Assembly: GCF_028553725.1 (NCBI RefSeq)
Contig: NZ_CP067124.1
Coordinates: 1,064,001-1,128,000 of the forward strand
Length of the DNA stretch: 64,000 nt
Origin: Paracoccus alcaliphilus
GTDB lineage: Bacteria > Pseudomonadota > Alphaproteobacteria > Rhodobacterales > Rhodobacteraceae
Direction: 5' to 3'
Below, piece by piece: positions 53,894 through 63,171 of the stretch (position 1 is its first letter; each line of letters opens with the position of its first letter). The translations under genes were made by a program, and so were the position numbers. Below the pieces are notes generated by a model. It made no database searches. It was not told the origin of the DNA and saw nothing but the letters and a program-made list of their open reading frames with translations.

Positions 53894-55918
53894 CCCACGA
53901 TTCCGGCCAATGGCGCAACGAGACCGTGCCTGATGTCGATCTTGGCAGCACATTGCGCGCCACGGTCGGCGGGCTCAGGCGGCAATGGCGGCTGATCGCG
54001 GGGCTGGTGCTGGCGCTGCTGGTGCTGGTGCTGATCTATCTGCAAATGGCGGTGCCGCAATATACCGCGCGGGCGGCGCTGATCGTGGATCCGCGCATCT
54101 CGAACTCGGTCAATGGTCCCGAGGCCCCGACGCTGCTGCTGTCGGATGCGCTGGTGGTGGACAGCGAGATCGAGGTGCTGTCCTCGCGCGTGGTGACCAG
54201 CCGCGTGGCCGAAAACCTGGGCCTGTTCGACGCCCCGGACGAAGAGGTCACGCCCGGCCCGTTGTCGCGCCTGCGGGCGATCTTTGCCAGCGACGAGACG
54301 CCGATCCTGCAGGGCGAGGATGCCGAGGCCGCCCGCCGCGAAACCATCCGCCAGAAGATGATGCGCGGGTTCGAGATCAGGCGCGCGGGCGGCACCTATG
54401 CCATCCAGATCGCCTTTACCGACGAGGATCCGGTTCTTGCCAGTCGCGCGGTGAATGCGCTGATTGACGAATATTTCGTCGCGGCCTCGGATGCGTCGCT
54501 GTCGGATACGCGCCGCATCAGCGGATGGCTGGAACAGCGCGTCGCGGTGCTGGCCGATGAGGTCAAGGACGCCGATCACGCGGTGGCCAGTTACCGGCGT
54601 GAAAACAACCTGTTCGTGATGCGCGACGACCGTCTGCCCTCCGAGGCCGAGCTGTCCGCCGCCAATGACCGGATGATTGCGCTGCGGTCCCGGCTGATCG
54701 ACCTGCAAACGACCGAGGAACGGATCACGCTGATTCTCAGTTCGGATTCCGTGGCGCCGCTGCTGGATGGTACTTTGGGAGGAGAGGTCGCCAGCCCCGC
54801 CCTGCGTGACATGCAGACCCGCTTTTCGCGGCTGCTGGCAGAGGGCGCGGAACTGACCGGCCGCTGGGGCGAGGACAGCGATATCGTGGCGCGCAACCGG
54901 CTGGATCAAAGCCAGTTGCGCGATCTGATGCTGGACGAGGTCGGTCAGATCGCCGAACGGGTGCGCAGCCAGATCGGCGCGGTCCGCCAGCAGATCATCG
55001 CCACCGAAAGCCAGATCGGCGAGTTGCGCGACAAGGCCAGCGCCGATGCCGAGAAATCCATCCGCCTGCAAGAGCTGGAACGCGAGGTCGAGGCCAAGCG
55101 CAGCCAATACGAGACGATGCTGGGCCAGATGGTGCTGGCGACCCAGAACGAAACCTTCCAGCGCGCCCCCGCCCGTATCATCGCCCGCGCCGTGCCGCCC
55201 GACGAAAAGTCAAAGCCGGCGGGCAAGCGGCTGCTGGTGCTCAGCGTGTTTTCGGGGCTGGTGCTGGGCGCGGGCATCGCCTTTCTGCGCGAGGTGACCG
55301 ACAACCGCCTGCGCCTCGTGTCCGATCTGCGGCAGGGGCTGGGTCTGCGCTGGCTGGGGGTGCTGCCGCGGCAAGGCACCGATCCCGCGCCGCATCTGCG
55401 CGATCTGACCGCAGAATTGCAGCGCCGCCGCCCGCCACGATCATCAGGCGGGCGCGCTGGCAGGACCGCTGGCGCAGATGCTGGCGGCGCAGGATCGGGT
55501 GGCGGTGCTGAGCCTTGGCGGCAATGTCCCGGGCCTGCCCGCGCCGCAGCCCGTCAGCCTGTCCGGTCAGGGGCTGGGCGATGTCGTCGCGGGCCAGCCC
55601 ATGGTGATCTCTGCCACCGCCGCCGAAGGGCTGCCGGTTCTGTCGCGCCGCAACGCGGCTGCGCTGGCGGATTTCATGCAGGCTTTGCGCCGGGATTTCG
55701 ATCATGTGATCCTGCTGCTGCCACCGCTGGAAAACCATGTAGAGACCGAACTGGCCGCGCCGCTGGTCGATTGCGCCGTGCTGGTGGTTCCCTGGGGGCA
55801 GGTGACCCTGCCCGATCTGGCCCAGCCATTGCAGGAGGCCGACGCGATCCGACCCCGGCTGCTGGGGGCGGTGTTTGCCGTTCCCTCGATGCGCGAATTC
55901 CGCCGCCACAACCCCTGA
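53890..55918 (+). pseudogene. Wzz/Wzc-like polysaccharide co-polymerase, frame disrupted near 55431
   Basis: The N-terminal part runs from ATG 53890 for about 515 codons. It has a Wzz domain: TM1 at about residues 35-52, a coiled-coil periplasmic part, the YLQMAVPQYTARAALIV and ARIIARAVPPDEKSKPAG motifs, and TM2 at about 445-465. After GVLPRQGTDP the frame fails. Removing one C at 55431-55433 continues cleanly into HDHQAGALAGPLAQML and then a kinase-like domain with FDHVILLLPPLENHV as a Walker B-like strand, to 55918. No Walker A or Tyr-rich tail is seen, so a full BY-kinase is unlikely. It could be a sequencing error, a pseudogene or two proteins. Chain length control is the expected role. 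Confidence 0.75.
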
Positions 55919-55927
55919 TGCGGCGGA

Positions 55928-56683
55928 TCAGCCCCGTCGCATCAGATAGATATCCATGATCCAGCCATGCCGGGCGCGGGCGGTCTGGCGCATCCCGATG
56001 ATGCGCGGCCCGGCATCCGCCAGCGGCCCGGCGCAGGTGATTTCCTCGGCCATGCCCAGAAAGGCGCCCCACCAGATGCGGATGCCCTCGGGCGGCAGGG
56101 TCTGGAATGCGCAGCCGCCGTCCAGCATGACGACGACGGTGTCGGCACCCTCGGGCCAGCCATGATCGGCCAGCCTGCGTCCGGTGGTGATCTGCACCGG
56201 CTCGGCCACGAGGTTCAGCGGAATGGCATGGGCCGCGCACAGCGCCTGTATCGCGGTGATGCCCGGAATGACGCGGGTGGTCACCGCCAGCCGCGTCGCC
56301 AGCCGTTCCGCGATGCGCAGGCTGCTGTCATAAAGCGACGGATCACCCCAGACCAGCAGCGCGACGCGGCCCGAAGCTTCCGGCAGATGCGCCGTGATCG
56401 CCGTCTGCCACGCCTCGGCGATCCGGTCGTGCCACAGATTGACGCCGCGCCGGTAATCGGGGTCGTCCGCGTCGCGCACCGGCAGGTCGAATTCGACGAT
56501 CCGGGTCGCACAGCCTTGCAGATGCGACCGGCAGATATGCCGCCGCAGCCCGGCCAGATCGGCCTTGTCCGCGCCCTTCAGCGGGATCAGGACCAGATCG
56601 GCCGCGCGCATCGCCTGAATGGCTTGCAGCGTCACATGGCCGGGATTGCCGGTGCCGATCCCGATCAGCGTCAGCTCGATCAT
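55928..56683 (-). CDS. cobF: Precorrin-6A synthase (deacetylating)
   Basis: The product is 251 aa. It is a tetrapyrrole methylase that methylates C1 of precorrin-5 and releases acetate to give precorrin-6A, a step of the aerobic cobalamin pathway. The SAM-binding start is [38 protein letters not shown] and VIPGITAIQALCAAHAIPLNL follow. The latter part, LNLVAEPVQITTGRRL, is typical of CobF. It overlaps cobB by 4 bp and is convergent with the end of the chain-length gene, with 9 bp between the stops. Confidence 0.93.
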   Translation of the reverse strand: MIELTLIGIGTGNPGHVTLQAIQAMRAADLVLIPLKGADKADLAGLRRHICRSHLQGCATRIVEFDLPVRDADDPDYRRGVNLWHDRIAEAWQTAITAHLPEASGRVALLVWGDPSLYDSSLRIAERLATRLAVTTRVIPGITAIQALCAAHAIPLNLVAEPVQITTGRRLADHGWPEGADTVVVMLDGGCAFQTLPPEGIRIWWGAFLGMAEEITCAGPLADAGPRIIGMRQTARARHGWIMDIYLMRRG

Positions 56684-58026
56684 GGCTGGCCCCCATCATC
56701 CGATCCCCGCGCGATCAGATGAAAGAAGGTGCCGCTGACCCGCCCGCCGCCCTTGCCGTCGCGGATCGAGCCGGTCTCGGGCACCTCGGCGCCATTGGCA
56801 TCCTCGACCCGGGCCAGCGGCTGGTCGGGCTGCGACAGGATCGTGGCATAGTGGAATTCGTGCCCGCGCAGCAGGCTGCCCGCAGGCAGGCCGGGCAGGT
56901 CCGCCCCCAGCCGCGCCAGACGATAGCCCAGATGCATCCGCCGCTTGTGATAGCTGGTCTCAAGTCCCAGTAGCCCGGCCATCTGGTGGCGCGTTCCGTC
57001 CGCATCGACCAGACCGGCCCCCAGCGCCATATAGCCGCCGCATTCGCCATGCACCGGACGGGTGCGGACAAAGCGCCGCAGCCCGTCGCGGAACCGCGAT
57101 GCGGCGGCCAGCCGCCCGGCGTGAAGCTCGGGATAGCCGCCGGGCAGCCAGCAGCAATCGGCGCTGTCATCGGGGGCCTGATCGGCCAACGGCGAAAAGG
57201 GCAGGATCGTGGCCCCCTGCCGCCGCCATTCCGCGATCAGATGTGGATAGGCAAAGCTGAAGGCCGCGTCCCGGGCCAGCGCGATCCGCATGCCGGGGGG
57301 CGGCACCGGCTGATGCGGCAGGGCGTCGGGCAGGGGACGGCTGGCGGCGGCGGCGATGATGGCGTCCAGATCGCAATGGGTGGCGATGAAATCGCCCGCA
57401 TGGGTCAGAAGCTGTTGCAGATGCGGGGTTTCCTCGGCCTGCACCAGACCCAGATGCCGCTCGGGCAGTTCGATATTGCCCTGCCGGGGCAGCACGCCCA
57501 GCACCCGGATTCCGGCCTGCGCCATGCCTTCGCGGATCAGCGCCTCGTGCCGGGGCGAGGCCACGCGGTTCAGCACCACCCCGGCAAAGGGCAGGTCGGG
57601 CCGCAGCGTGGCAAAGCCCCGCGCGGTCGCTGCCGCCGATTGCGCCTGACCCGAGACATCCAGCACCAGCACCACCGGCCAGCCCGCCATCACCGCGATT
57701 TCGGCGCTGGAGCCGATGCCGCAGGCCCCGGGACGCGCCACGCCGTCGAACAGGCCCATCGAGCCCTCGGCCAGCACCAGATCCGCCGGTTCCTGACCGC
57801 CGGTATGGGCCGCGATCTGGCCTGCACCCATCGCCCAGGTGTCCAGATTGAATGAGGCCCGCCCCGAGGCCGCCAGATGAAAGGCCGGGTCGATATAGTC
57901 GGGGCCGGACTTGAACGGCTGCACCACCAGCCCGCGCGCGCGCAGGGCCGTCAGCAGACCCAGCATCAGCATGGTCTTGCCGGTCCCCGAGGACGGGGCC
58001 GAGATCATCAGGCCGGGTGCTGTCAT
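56680..58026 (-). CDS. cobB: Hydrogenobyrinic acid a,c-diamide synthase
   Basis: This 448-aa enzyme amidates the a and c side chains of hydrogenobyrinate using glutamine and ATP. The N-terminal synthetase has Walker [17 protein letters not shown] (about residues 9-24) and [10 protein letters not shown]. The C-terminal glutaminase domain has [12 protein letters not shown] and the nucleophile Cys in [15 protein letters not shown]. It overlaps cobM by 4 bp. The cluster's aerobic type (CobB on hydrogenobyrinate, before cobalt) is inferred from the co-occurring cobF, cobL and cobG. Confidence 0.94.
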   Translation of the reverse strand: MTAPGLMISAPSSGTGKTMLMLGLLTALRARGLVVQPFKSGPDYIDPAFHLAASGRASFNLDTWAMGAGQIAAHTGGQEPADLVLAEGSMGLFDGVARPGACGIGSSAEIAVMAGWPVVLVLDVSGQAQSAAATARGFATLRPDLPFAGVVLNRVASPRHEALIREGMAQAGIRVLGVLPRQGNIELPERHLGLVQAEETPHLQQLLTHAGDFIATHCDLDAIIAAAASRPLPDALPHQPVPPPGMRIALARDAAFSFAYPHLIAEWRRQGATILPFSPLADQAPDDSADCCWLPGGYPELHAGRLAAASRFRDGLRRFVRTRPVHGECGGYMALGAGLVDADGTRHQMAGLLGLETSYHKRRMHLGYRLARLGADLPGLPAGSLLRGHEFHYATILSQPDQPLARVEDANGAEVPETGSIRDGKGGGRVSGTFFHLIARGSDDGGQP

Positions 58027-58796
58027 TCGGGAAACCTCGGGTTGTCGCCGGTCGGGCGATAGCGGCGGTCGTAGTCGGCGGCGTAAAGGCGGCTGTCCTC
58101 GAACCCCTCGGCCGCCAGCGCCGGGCCGACAAGGATCAGCGCGGTGCGGTCGATGCCCTGCGCCTGCGCTTCGATATCGGCAAGGGTTGCGCGGATCACC
58201 CGCTGATCGGGCCAGCTGGCGCGCCAGACCACCGCCACCGGGCAGTCAGGGCCGTAATGCGGGGTCAGATCGGCCACGACCCGATCCAGCGCATGGATCG
58301 ACAGATGGATGGCCAGCGTCGCGCCGGTGGCGGCGAAATTCGCCAGCGCCTCGCCCTGTGGCATGGCCGAGGCGCGTCCGGGCGTGCGCGTCAGCACCAC
58401 AGATTGCGCGATGCCGGGCAGGGTCAGCTCGGTCTGCAACGCGGCGGCGGCGGCGGCAAAGGATGGCACGCCGGGCGTCACCTCAAAGGGGATGTTCAGC
58501 GCGCGCAGCCGCCGCAACTGTTCGCCCATCGCCGACCAGACCGACAGATCGCCCGAATGCAGCCGCGCCACGTCATGGCCCGCCTCATGCGCCGCCGCCA
58601 TTTCCGCGATGATCGCATCGAGGCTGAGCGGCGCGGTATTCACGATCCGCGCGCCGGGCGGGCAATGGGCCAGCAGCGCCTCGGGCACCAGACTGCCGGC
58701 GTAAAGGCAGACCGGGCAGGCGGCGATCAGGTCGCGCCCGCGCAGGGTAATCAGGTCGGCCGCGCCGGGGCCTGCGCCGATGAAATGGACGGTCAT
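58023..58796 (-). CDS. cobM: Precorrin-4 C11-methyltransferase
   Basis: The product is 257 aa, starting at ATG 58796 ([20 protein letters not shown]). It is a SAM-dependent tetrapyrrole methylase converting precorrin-4 to precorrin-5. Family motifs are [31 protein letters not shown] and [17 protein letters not shown], then [14 protein letters not shown], which distinguish CobM/CbiF from other Cob methylases. It overlaps its neighbours by 4 bp on each side, typical of the tightly packed cob operon. Confidence 0.95.
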   Translation of the reverse strand: MTVHFIGAGPGAADLITLRGRDLIAACPVCLYAGSLVPEALLAHCPPGARIVNTAPLSLDAIIAEMAAAHEAGHDVARLHSGDLSVWSAMGEQLRRLRALNIPFEVTPGVPSFAAAAAALQTELTLPGIAQSVVLTRTPGRASAMPQGEALANFAATGATLAIHLSIHALDRVVADLTPHYGPDCPVAVVWRASWPDQRVIRATLADIEAQAQGIDRTALILVGPALAAEGFEDSRLYAADYDRRYRPTGDNPRFPE

Positions 58797-59158
58797 GCGG
58801 GGCCTTTCTGTGCGGTTTCCGCGATGGCGGCGGTGGCCTGCCCGCACGGCGAGACGTGGCGGGCCGCCACGATCCGCGCGCCGGGACCGGCTGCGGCAAG
58901 GGCTGCGGCCTCGGCCACCGAGCCGGTGCCATGAAGCGCAAGGATGCGCGGCGATCGGGTGGGCGTGGTGATGCCTTCGACAGCAACCAGATGCAGCGGC
59001 AGGGCGCGCAATCCGGCCAGCGGGGCAAGATGCGGCCCGCGCGCGGCAATGGTGGCCAGCGCATCGACCGGACCGGCTTGCGCCTCGGCGGCGTCCAGCG
59101 CGGCTTGCAGCGCGGCCAGAGGCGCGCCCGCGCGGCAACCGATGCCCGCGACCATCAT
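58793..59158 (-). CDS. cobE: CobE (CbiG C-terminal domain protein)
   Basis: The 121-aa product starts at ATG 59158, which overlaps the cobL stop (ATGA). It matches the CobE/GbiG_C family: [20 protein letters not shown] at the N-terminus, then [15 protein letters not shown] and [16 protein letters not shown] at the C-terminus. CobE is needed for the aerobic pathway, but its exact reaction is not well established; a role in ring contraction or intermediate handling has been discussed. An in-frame ATG at 59173 is an alternative start, but it overlaps cobL more than is usual here. Confidence 0.9.
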   Translation of the reverse strand: MMVAGIGCRAGAPLAALQAALDAAEAQAGPVDALATIAARGPHLAPLAGLRALPLHLVAVEGITTPTRSPRILALHGTGSVAEAAALAAAGPGARIVAARHVSPCGQATAAIAETAQKGPA

Positions 59159-60339
59159 CGCAGCACCCGCCATTGCACCACCGGACGCGCCGCCTGCCAG
59201 CCGCGCATCCCGCCCAGGGGCGCGGCCTCGGCAATGTCGATGCGTATCAGGGCGCCGCCGTGGCGGGCATGGAGGCTGGTCAGCAAGGCTTCGGTTTCCA
59301 GCGTGACGGCATTGGCGACGATCCGCGTGCCGGGTGCCAGCCGGTCCCACAACCCGGAAAACAGCGCCGCATTGCCGCCGCCGCCGACAAAGACCGCATC
59401 CGGCGCGGGCAACCCCTCCAACGCATCGGGCGCCGTGCCGGGGCGCAGGGTCACGCGGTCGTCCAGCCCGAAATTGGCGATATTGGTGGCGATATTCCGG
59501 CCGCGATCCTCGCGTGGCTCAATGCAGATCGCACGGCCCCCCGCCAGCGCCCATTCGACCGAGACCGAACCCGAGCCGCCACCGATATCCCACAGCAACT
59601 CTTCTCGACGCGGGGCCAGCGCCGACAGGGTGATGGCGCGTATCGGGGATTTGGTGATCTGGCCGTCATGGGCAAAATCGGTCTCGGGGCGACCCGGCGC
59701 GGCAGACAATCCGGCCCCGACCGGCAGATCGGCCCCGTCCAGCGCCACGGCAACCGGGGCCGCGATGTCGCCCATATCGCAATCCCGCGCCTGCCGGATG
59801 CGTTCCTGCGGCCCGCCAAGACGCTCCATCACGGTCATGCGCACCGCGCCAAAGCCCTGCGTCGCAAGCCAATCCGCCAGCGCAGGCACCGCCGCGCTGT
59901 CGCGCAGGGTGGCGATGATCCGGCAACCGCGCGTCAGATGCGGGCGCAGCCGGGCGAAGGGGGCAGCGTGCAGGCCAAGGCAGGCGATATCCTCGATCCG
60001 CCAGCCCAGCCGCGCCGCCGCCAGCGCGAGTGTGCCGGGGGCGGGCAGGGCGTGCCATTCACCGGGGTTCAGATGCGCGCACAGGCTGCCGCCCGCGCCG
60101 AACCAGAACGGATCGCCCGAGGCCAGCACCGCCACCGGCTGCCCCCGCAGCGCCAGCACCGGCGCGATATCGAAGGGGACCGGCCATTCGCGGCCACGCC
60201 CGCCCGCCCCGGCCAGCACCAGATGGCGCGGCCCGCCAAAGATCACCGCCGCCCGGTCAAGCGCATGACGGCTTGCATCCGGCAGCCCGGCAAGGCCATC
60301 TTCGCCGATACCGATGATCGTTAGCCAGGGATCACCCAT
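59155..60339 (-). CDS. cobL: Precorrin-6Y C5,15-methyltransferase (decarboxylating)
   Basis: The product is 394 aa, the fused form. The N-terminal CbiE-like domain has [22 protein letters not shown] and [15 protein letters not shown]; the C-terminal CbiT-like methyltransferase (about residues 220-394) has [22 protein letters not shown] and [13 protein letters not shown]. It methylates C5 and C15 and decarboxylates the acetate at C12. The start [15 protein letters not shown] at 60339 is preferred; its ATG and the ATG of divergent cobK share two bases (CATG), and AAGGA lies upstream in the cobK coding sequence. Confidence 0.94.
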   Translation of the reverse strand: MGDPWLTIIGIGEDGLAGLPDASRHALDRAAVIFGGPRHLVLAGAGGRGREWPVPFDIAPVLALRGQPVAVLASGDPFWFGAGGSLCAHLNPGEWHALPAPGTLALAAARLGWRIEDIACLGLHAAPFARLRPHLTRGCRIIATLRDSAAVPALADWLATQGFGAVRMTVMERLGGPQERIRQARDCDMGDIAAPVAVALDGADLPVGAGLSAAPGRPETDFAHDGQITKSPIRAITLSALAPRREELLWDIGGGSGSVSVEWALAGGRAICIEPREDRGRNIATNIANFGLDDRVTLRPGTAPDALEGLPAPDAVFVGGGGNAALFSGLWDRLAPGTRIVANAVTLETEALLTSLHARHGGALIRIDIAEAAPLGGMRGWQAARPVVQWRVLR

Positions 60340-61090
60340 GCCCCGCATCCTTCTTCTGGGCGGCACGTCCGAGGCCAGTGCTTTGGCGCGCCTGCTGGCC
60401 GCGCAGGGCGTCGAGGCGGTCTATTCCTATGCCGGGCGCACCGCAGCGCCCATCGCCCAGCCGCTGCCGGTCAGGATCGGCGGTTTCGGCGGGGTCGGGG
60501 GGCTGGCCGATTACCTGCGAACTCACGCGATCACCCATCTGATCGACGCCACCCATCCCTTTGCCGCAACGATCAGCCGCAATGCGATCGCCGCCGCCCA
60601 TGCCACCGGCACGCCTTTGTTGTCGCTGGAACGTCCGGCATGGCGCGCCGGGTCGGGTGACGACTGGTTCCACGCTGCGGATTTTGAATCCGCCGCCGCC
60701 GCCCTTCCCGTCGATCCGGCGCATGTCTTTCTGGCCATCGGGCGGCAGAACCTGAGCGCGTTCGCCGGGTTGCCGCATCGCTGGCTGCTGCGGCTGGTCG
60801 ATCCGCCCGACGGCCCGCTGCCCCTGCCGCGCGCCCATGCGGTGATTGCGCGCGGCCCCTTTGACGTCGAGACCGACCGGGCGCTGATGCAGGCCCACGG
60901 CATCACCCATCTGGTCGCCAAGAATGCCGGGGGCGCGGGGGCCGAGGCCAAGCTGACCGCCGCCCGCGCCCTGCACCTGCCGGTGATCCTGATCGACCGC
61001 CCGGAACTGCCTTCGCGTCCGACCGTCACCGAACCCGGGGATGCGCTGGCATGGCTGCATCACACACCCTCGGCCCGGCGCGGGGTATAG
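60338..61090 (+). CDS. cobK: Precorrin-6A reductase
   Basis: This 250-aa NADPH-dependent reductase converts precorrin-6A to precorrin-6B (dihydro), and is the only cob gene here on the plus strand. Landmarks are ILLLGGTSEASALARLLAAQG, DATHPFAATISRNAIAAA and VAKNAGGAGAEAKLTAA. The ATG at 60338 overlaps that of divergent cobL, and the 3' end overlaps the convergent cobJ by 31 bp. AGGGA lies before the ATG within cobL coding sequence. Its promoter must be inside cobL, or it is read through from elsewhere. Confidence 0.94.
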   Translation: MPRILLLGGTSEASALARLLAAQGVEAVYSYAGRTAAPIAQPLPVRIGGFGGVGGLADYLRTHAITHLIDATHPFAATISRNAIAAAHATGTPLLSLERPAWRAGSGDDWFHAADFESAAAALPVDPAHVFLAIGRQNLSAFAGLPHRWLLRLVDPPDGPLPLPRAHAVIARGPFDVETDRALMQAHGITHLVAKNAGGAGAEAKLTAARALHLPVILIDRPELPSRPTVTEPGDALAWLHHTPSARRGV

Positions 61091-61800
61091 ACCCAGCGGC
61101 CCACCCGTCGCGTCGTCGAATTGCCGACCAGAACCACCGTACGCATATCGGCCATTTCGGGGCGTGCCCCGGACAGCGTGACCGTGTGCAGCCGTTCCTC
61201 GGGGGTCGAGACCGCGCGGGCAAAGCTGATCAGCCGCTCGCCGCCACATTCCTCGCGCAGAATCTCCAGCACGCGGGCGAACTGATGCGGGCGGCTGGCG
61301 GATCGCGGGTTATAGAAACCCATCGCGAAATCGCCCTGCGCGGCCAGTCGGACCCGGCGTTCGACCAGATCGAAGGGCTTGAGGTTGTCCGACAGGTTGA
61401 TGGCGCAGAAATCATGTCCCAGAGGCGCGCCCAGCCGCGCCGCCGCCGCCAGCATGGCGGTGATGCCGGGCAGGATGCGGATGTCCAGACCGGCATGTTG
61501 CGGCTGCACCTCGATGGCCTCGAACAGCGCCGAGGCCATGGCGAACACACCCGGATCGCCCGACGAGACCACGACGACCCGCCGCCCCAAAGCCGCCATC
61601 TCCAGCGCGGCGCGGGCGCGGTCCAGCTCGACCCGGTTGTCGGACGGATGCAGGCTCAGGCCGGGGCGTGGCGCCACCCGCGCGACATAGGGGATATAGC
61701 CCACCACATCCGTCGCCTGATCCAGCGCGGCGCGGACCTCGGGGGTGATCAGCGCGTCATCGCCGGGGCCAAGGCCCGCGACCGCCAGCCAGCCGCTCAT
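61060..61800 (-). CDS. cobJ: Precorrin-3B C17-methyltransferase
   Basis: The product is 246 aa from ATG 61800. CobJ methylates C17 and contracts the ring to give precorrin-4. It shows LAVAGLGPGDDALITPEVRAAL, DVVGYIPYVARV, VVVVSSGDPGVFAMASALFE and ILPGITAMLAAAARLGAPLGHDFCAINLSD, with GFYNPRSASRPHQF in the later half; this set is diagnostic for CobJ/CbiH. It overlaps cobI by 4 bp and the end of cobK by 31 bp tail to tail. Confidence 0.95.
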   Translation of the reverse strand: MSGWLAVAGLGPGDDALITPEVRAALDQATDVVGYIPYVARVAPRPGLSLHPSDNRVELDRARAALEMAALGRRVVVVSSGDPGVFAMASALFEAIEVQPQHAGLDIRILPGITAMLAAAARLGAPLGHDFCAINLSDNLKPFDLVERRVRLAAQGDFAMGFYNPRSASRPHQFARVLEILREECGGERLISFARAVSTPEERLHTVTLSGARPEMADMRTVVLVGNSTTRRVGRWVYTPRRAEGV

Positions 61801-62537
61801 TGCCCGGCCCCGGCGGCCAGCGGGCGGCGGCCCTGTCCGTGGACCAGCACGAGGGCGAAATAGGGGCAATCGGCGTCCCCGACCTCGGCCAGACGGGCGA
61901 CGCGCTGGCCGGGCATGGTGCCGCGCTCGATCAGCCATGCCTGATCGGCGCGCCCGGCGGCGGCCAGCGCCCGGCGGATCTTGGGCAGGTTGCGCCCGGT
62001 CTTCATCACCACCAGCGCATCGGCGCCCTGCATATGCCGGACCAGATCGGCCTCGGGCAGGGTGCCCATGACCACCGACAGCACATCGTCGCCCCATGTG
62101 ATCGGCTGGCCAGTGACGTTCCAGCAGCCCGCCATGCCGGGAATGCCGGGGATCACCTCGACCGGGACGCGATCCTTCAGCCGCACATAAAGATGCATGA
62201 AGGAACCGTAAAAGAACGGATCGCCCTCGCACAGCACGACCACATCATCGGTGGCGGCCAGCGCCGCCAGACGCGCGGCCCAATCGTCATAGAACGCCGC
62301 CAGTCGCGCGTTGTATTCCGGGCTGTCGAAGGGGATTTCGGTCGTGACCGGGTATTCCATCGGATATTCGGCGGCGCCCCCGGCCAGCATGCCCTCGACG
62401 ATCCGCCGTGCTTGTCCCTGCCGCCCGGCCTTGCGGAAATAGGCGACATGGCGGGCCGCGCGGATCACACGGTCGGCTCGGACCGAGATCAGGTCGGGAT
62501 CGCCCGGCCCCAGTCCCGCGCAGATGATCTTGCCCAC
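61797..62537 (-). CDS. cobI: Precorrin-2 C20-methyltransferase
   Basis: I start this 246-aa protein at GTG 62537, because AAGGAG lies at the ideal distance before it and the cobH stop ends 4 bp upstream; an ATG 24 bp further up lacks such a site and overlaps cobH. CobI methylates C20 of precorrin-2. Motifs are IICAGLGPGDPDLISVRADRVI, VVVLCEGDPFFYGSFMHLYVRL and EVIPGIPGMAGCWNVTGQPI. It overlaps cobJ by 4 bp. Confidence 0.94.
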   Translation of the reverse strand: MGKIICAGLGPGDPDLISVRADRVIRAARHVAYFRKAGRQGQARRIVEGMLAGGAAEYPMEYPVTTEIPFDSPEYNARLAAFYDDWAARLAALAATDDVVVLCEGDPFFYGSFMHLYVRLKDRVPVEVIPGIPGMAGCWNVTGQPITWGDDVLSVVMGTLPEADLVRHMQGADALVVMKTGRNLPKIRRALAAAGRADQAWLIERGTMPGQRVARLAEVGDADCPYFALVLVHGQGRRPLAAGAGQ

Positions 62538-62541
62538 GGGG

Positions 62542-63171
62542 TTACTCCTTCCGGCTGGCAAGGGCGTTGACGGCGGCCACGGTGATGGCCGAGCCGCCCA
62601 GCCGCCCCAGAACCACCATGCAAGGCACCGGCTGCGCCGCGATCAGCGCATCCTTGGATTCCGCCGCGCCGACAAAGCCCACCGGGCAGCCGATGATGGC
62701 GGCGGGGCGGGGGCAGGCGGGGTCCTCCAGCATGTTCAGCAGGTGAAACAGCGCGGTGGGAGCATTGCCGATGGCGACGACGCTGCCCGCCAGATGTGGG
62801 CGCCACAGCTCCAGCGCGGCGGCGGACCGGGTATTGCCCATGCTGCGCGCCATGTCGGGCACGGTGGGGTCGTTCAGGGTGCAGATGACGGCGTTGTCGG
62901 CGGGCAGGCGGGCGCGGGTGATGCCTTCGCTGACCATCCGCGCATCGCAGAGGATCGGCGCCCCGGCCTTCAGCGCCGCCCGCGCCTGCGCCGCCATGCC
63001 GGGGCTGAAGCGGATGTCGCGTTCCAGCCCGACCAGCCCGGCGGCATGGATCATGCGCACGGCCACGGGTTCCTCATCCGCGTCGAAACGGGCCAGATCG
63101 GCCTCGGCCCGGATGGTGGCGAAGGACTGGCGATAGATCGCGGCGCCGTCCTTTTCGTAAACATGGGGCAT
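62542..63171 (-). CDS. cobH: Precorrin-8X methylmutase
   Basis: The product is 209 aa from ATG 63171. CobH moves the C11 methyl group to C12, giving hydrogenobyrinic acid. The catalytic His is in VRMIHAAGLVGLERDIRFSPG (about residue 43), and the family block CTLNDPTVPDMARSMGNTRSAAALELW follows. AIIGCPVGFVGAAESKDAL is the usual C-terminal stretch. Its ATG overlaps the cobG stop (TGATG). A longer frame upstream is only the cobG shadow. Confidence 0.95.
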   Translation of the reverse strand: MPHVYEKDGAAIYRQSFATIRAEADLARFDADEEPVAVRMIHAAGLVGLERDIRFSPGMAAQARAALKAGAPILCDARMVSEGITRARLPADNAVICTLNDPTVPDMARSMGNTRSAAALELWRPHLAGSVVAIGNAPTALFHLLNMLEDPACPRPAAIIGCPVGFVGAAESKDALIAAQPVPCMVVLGRLGGSAITVAAVNALASRKE

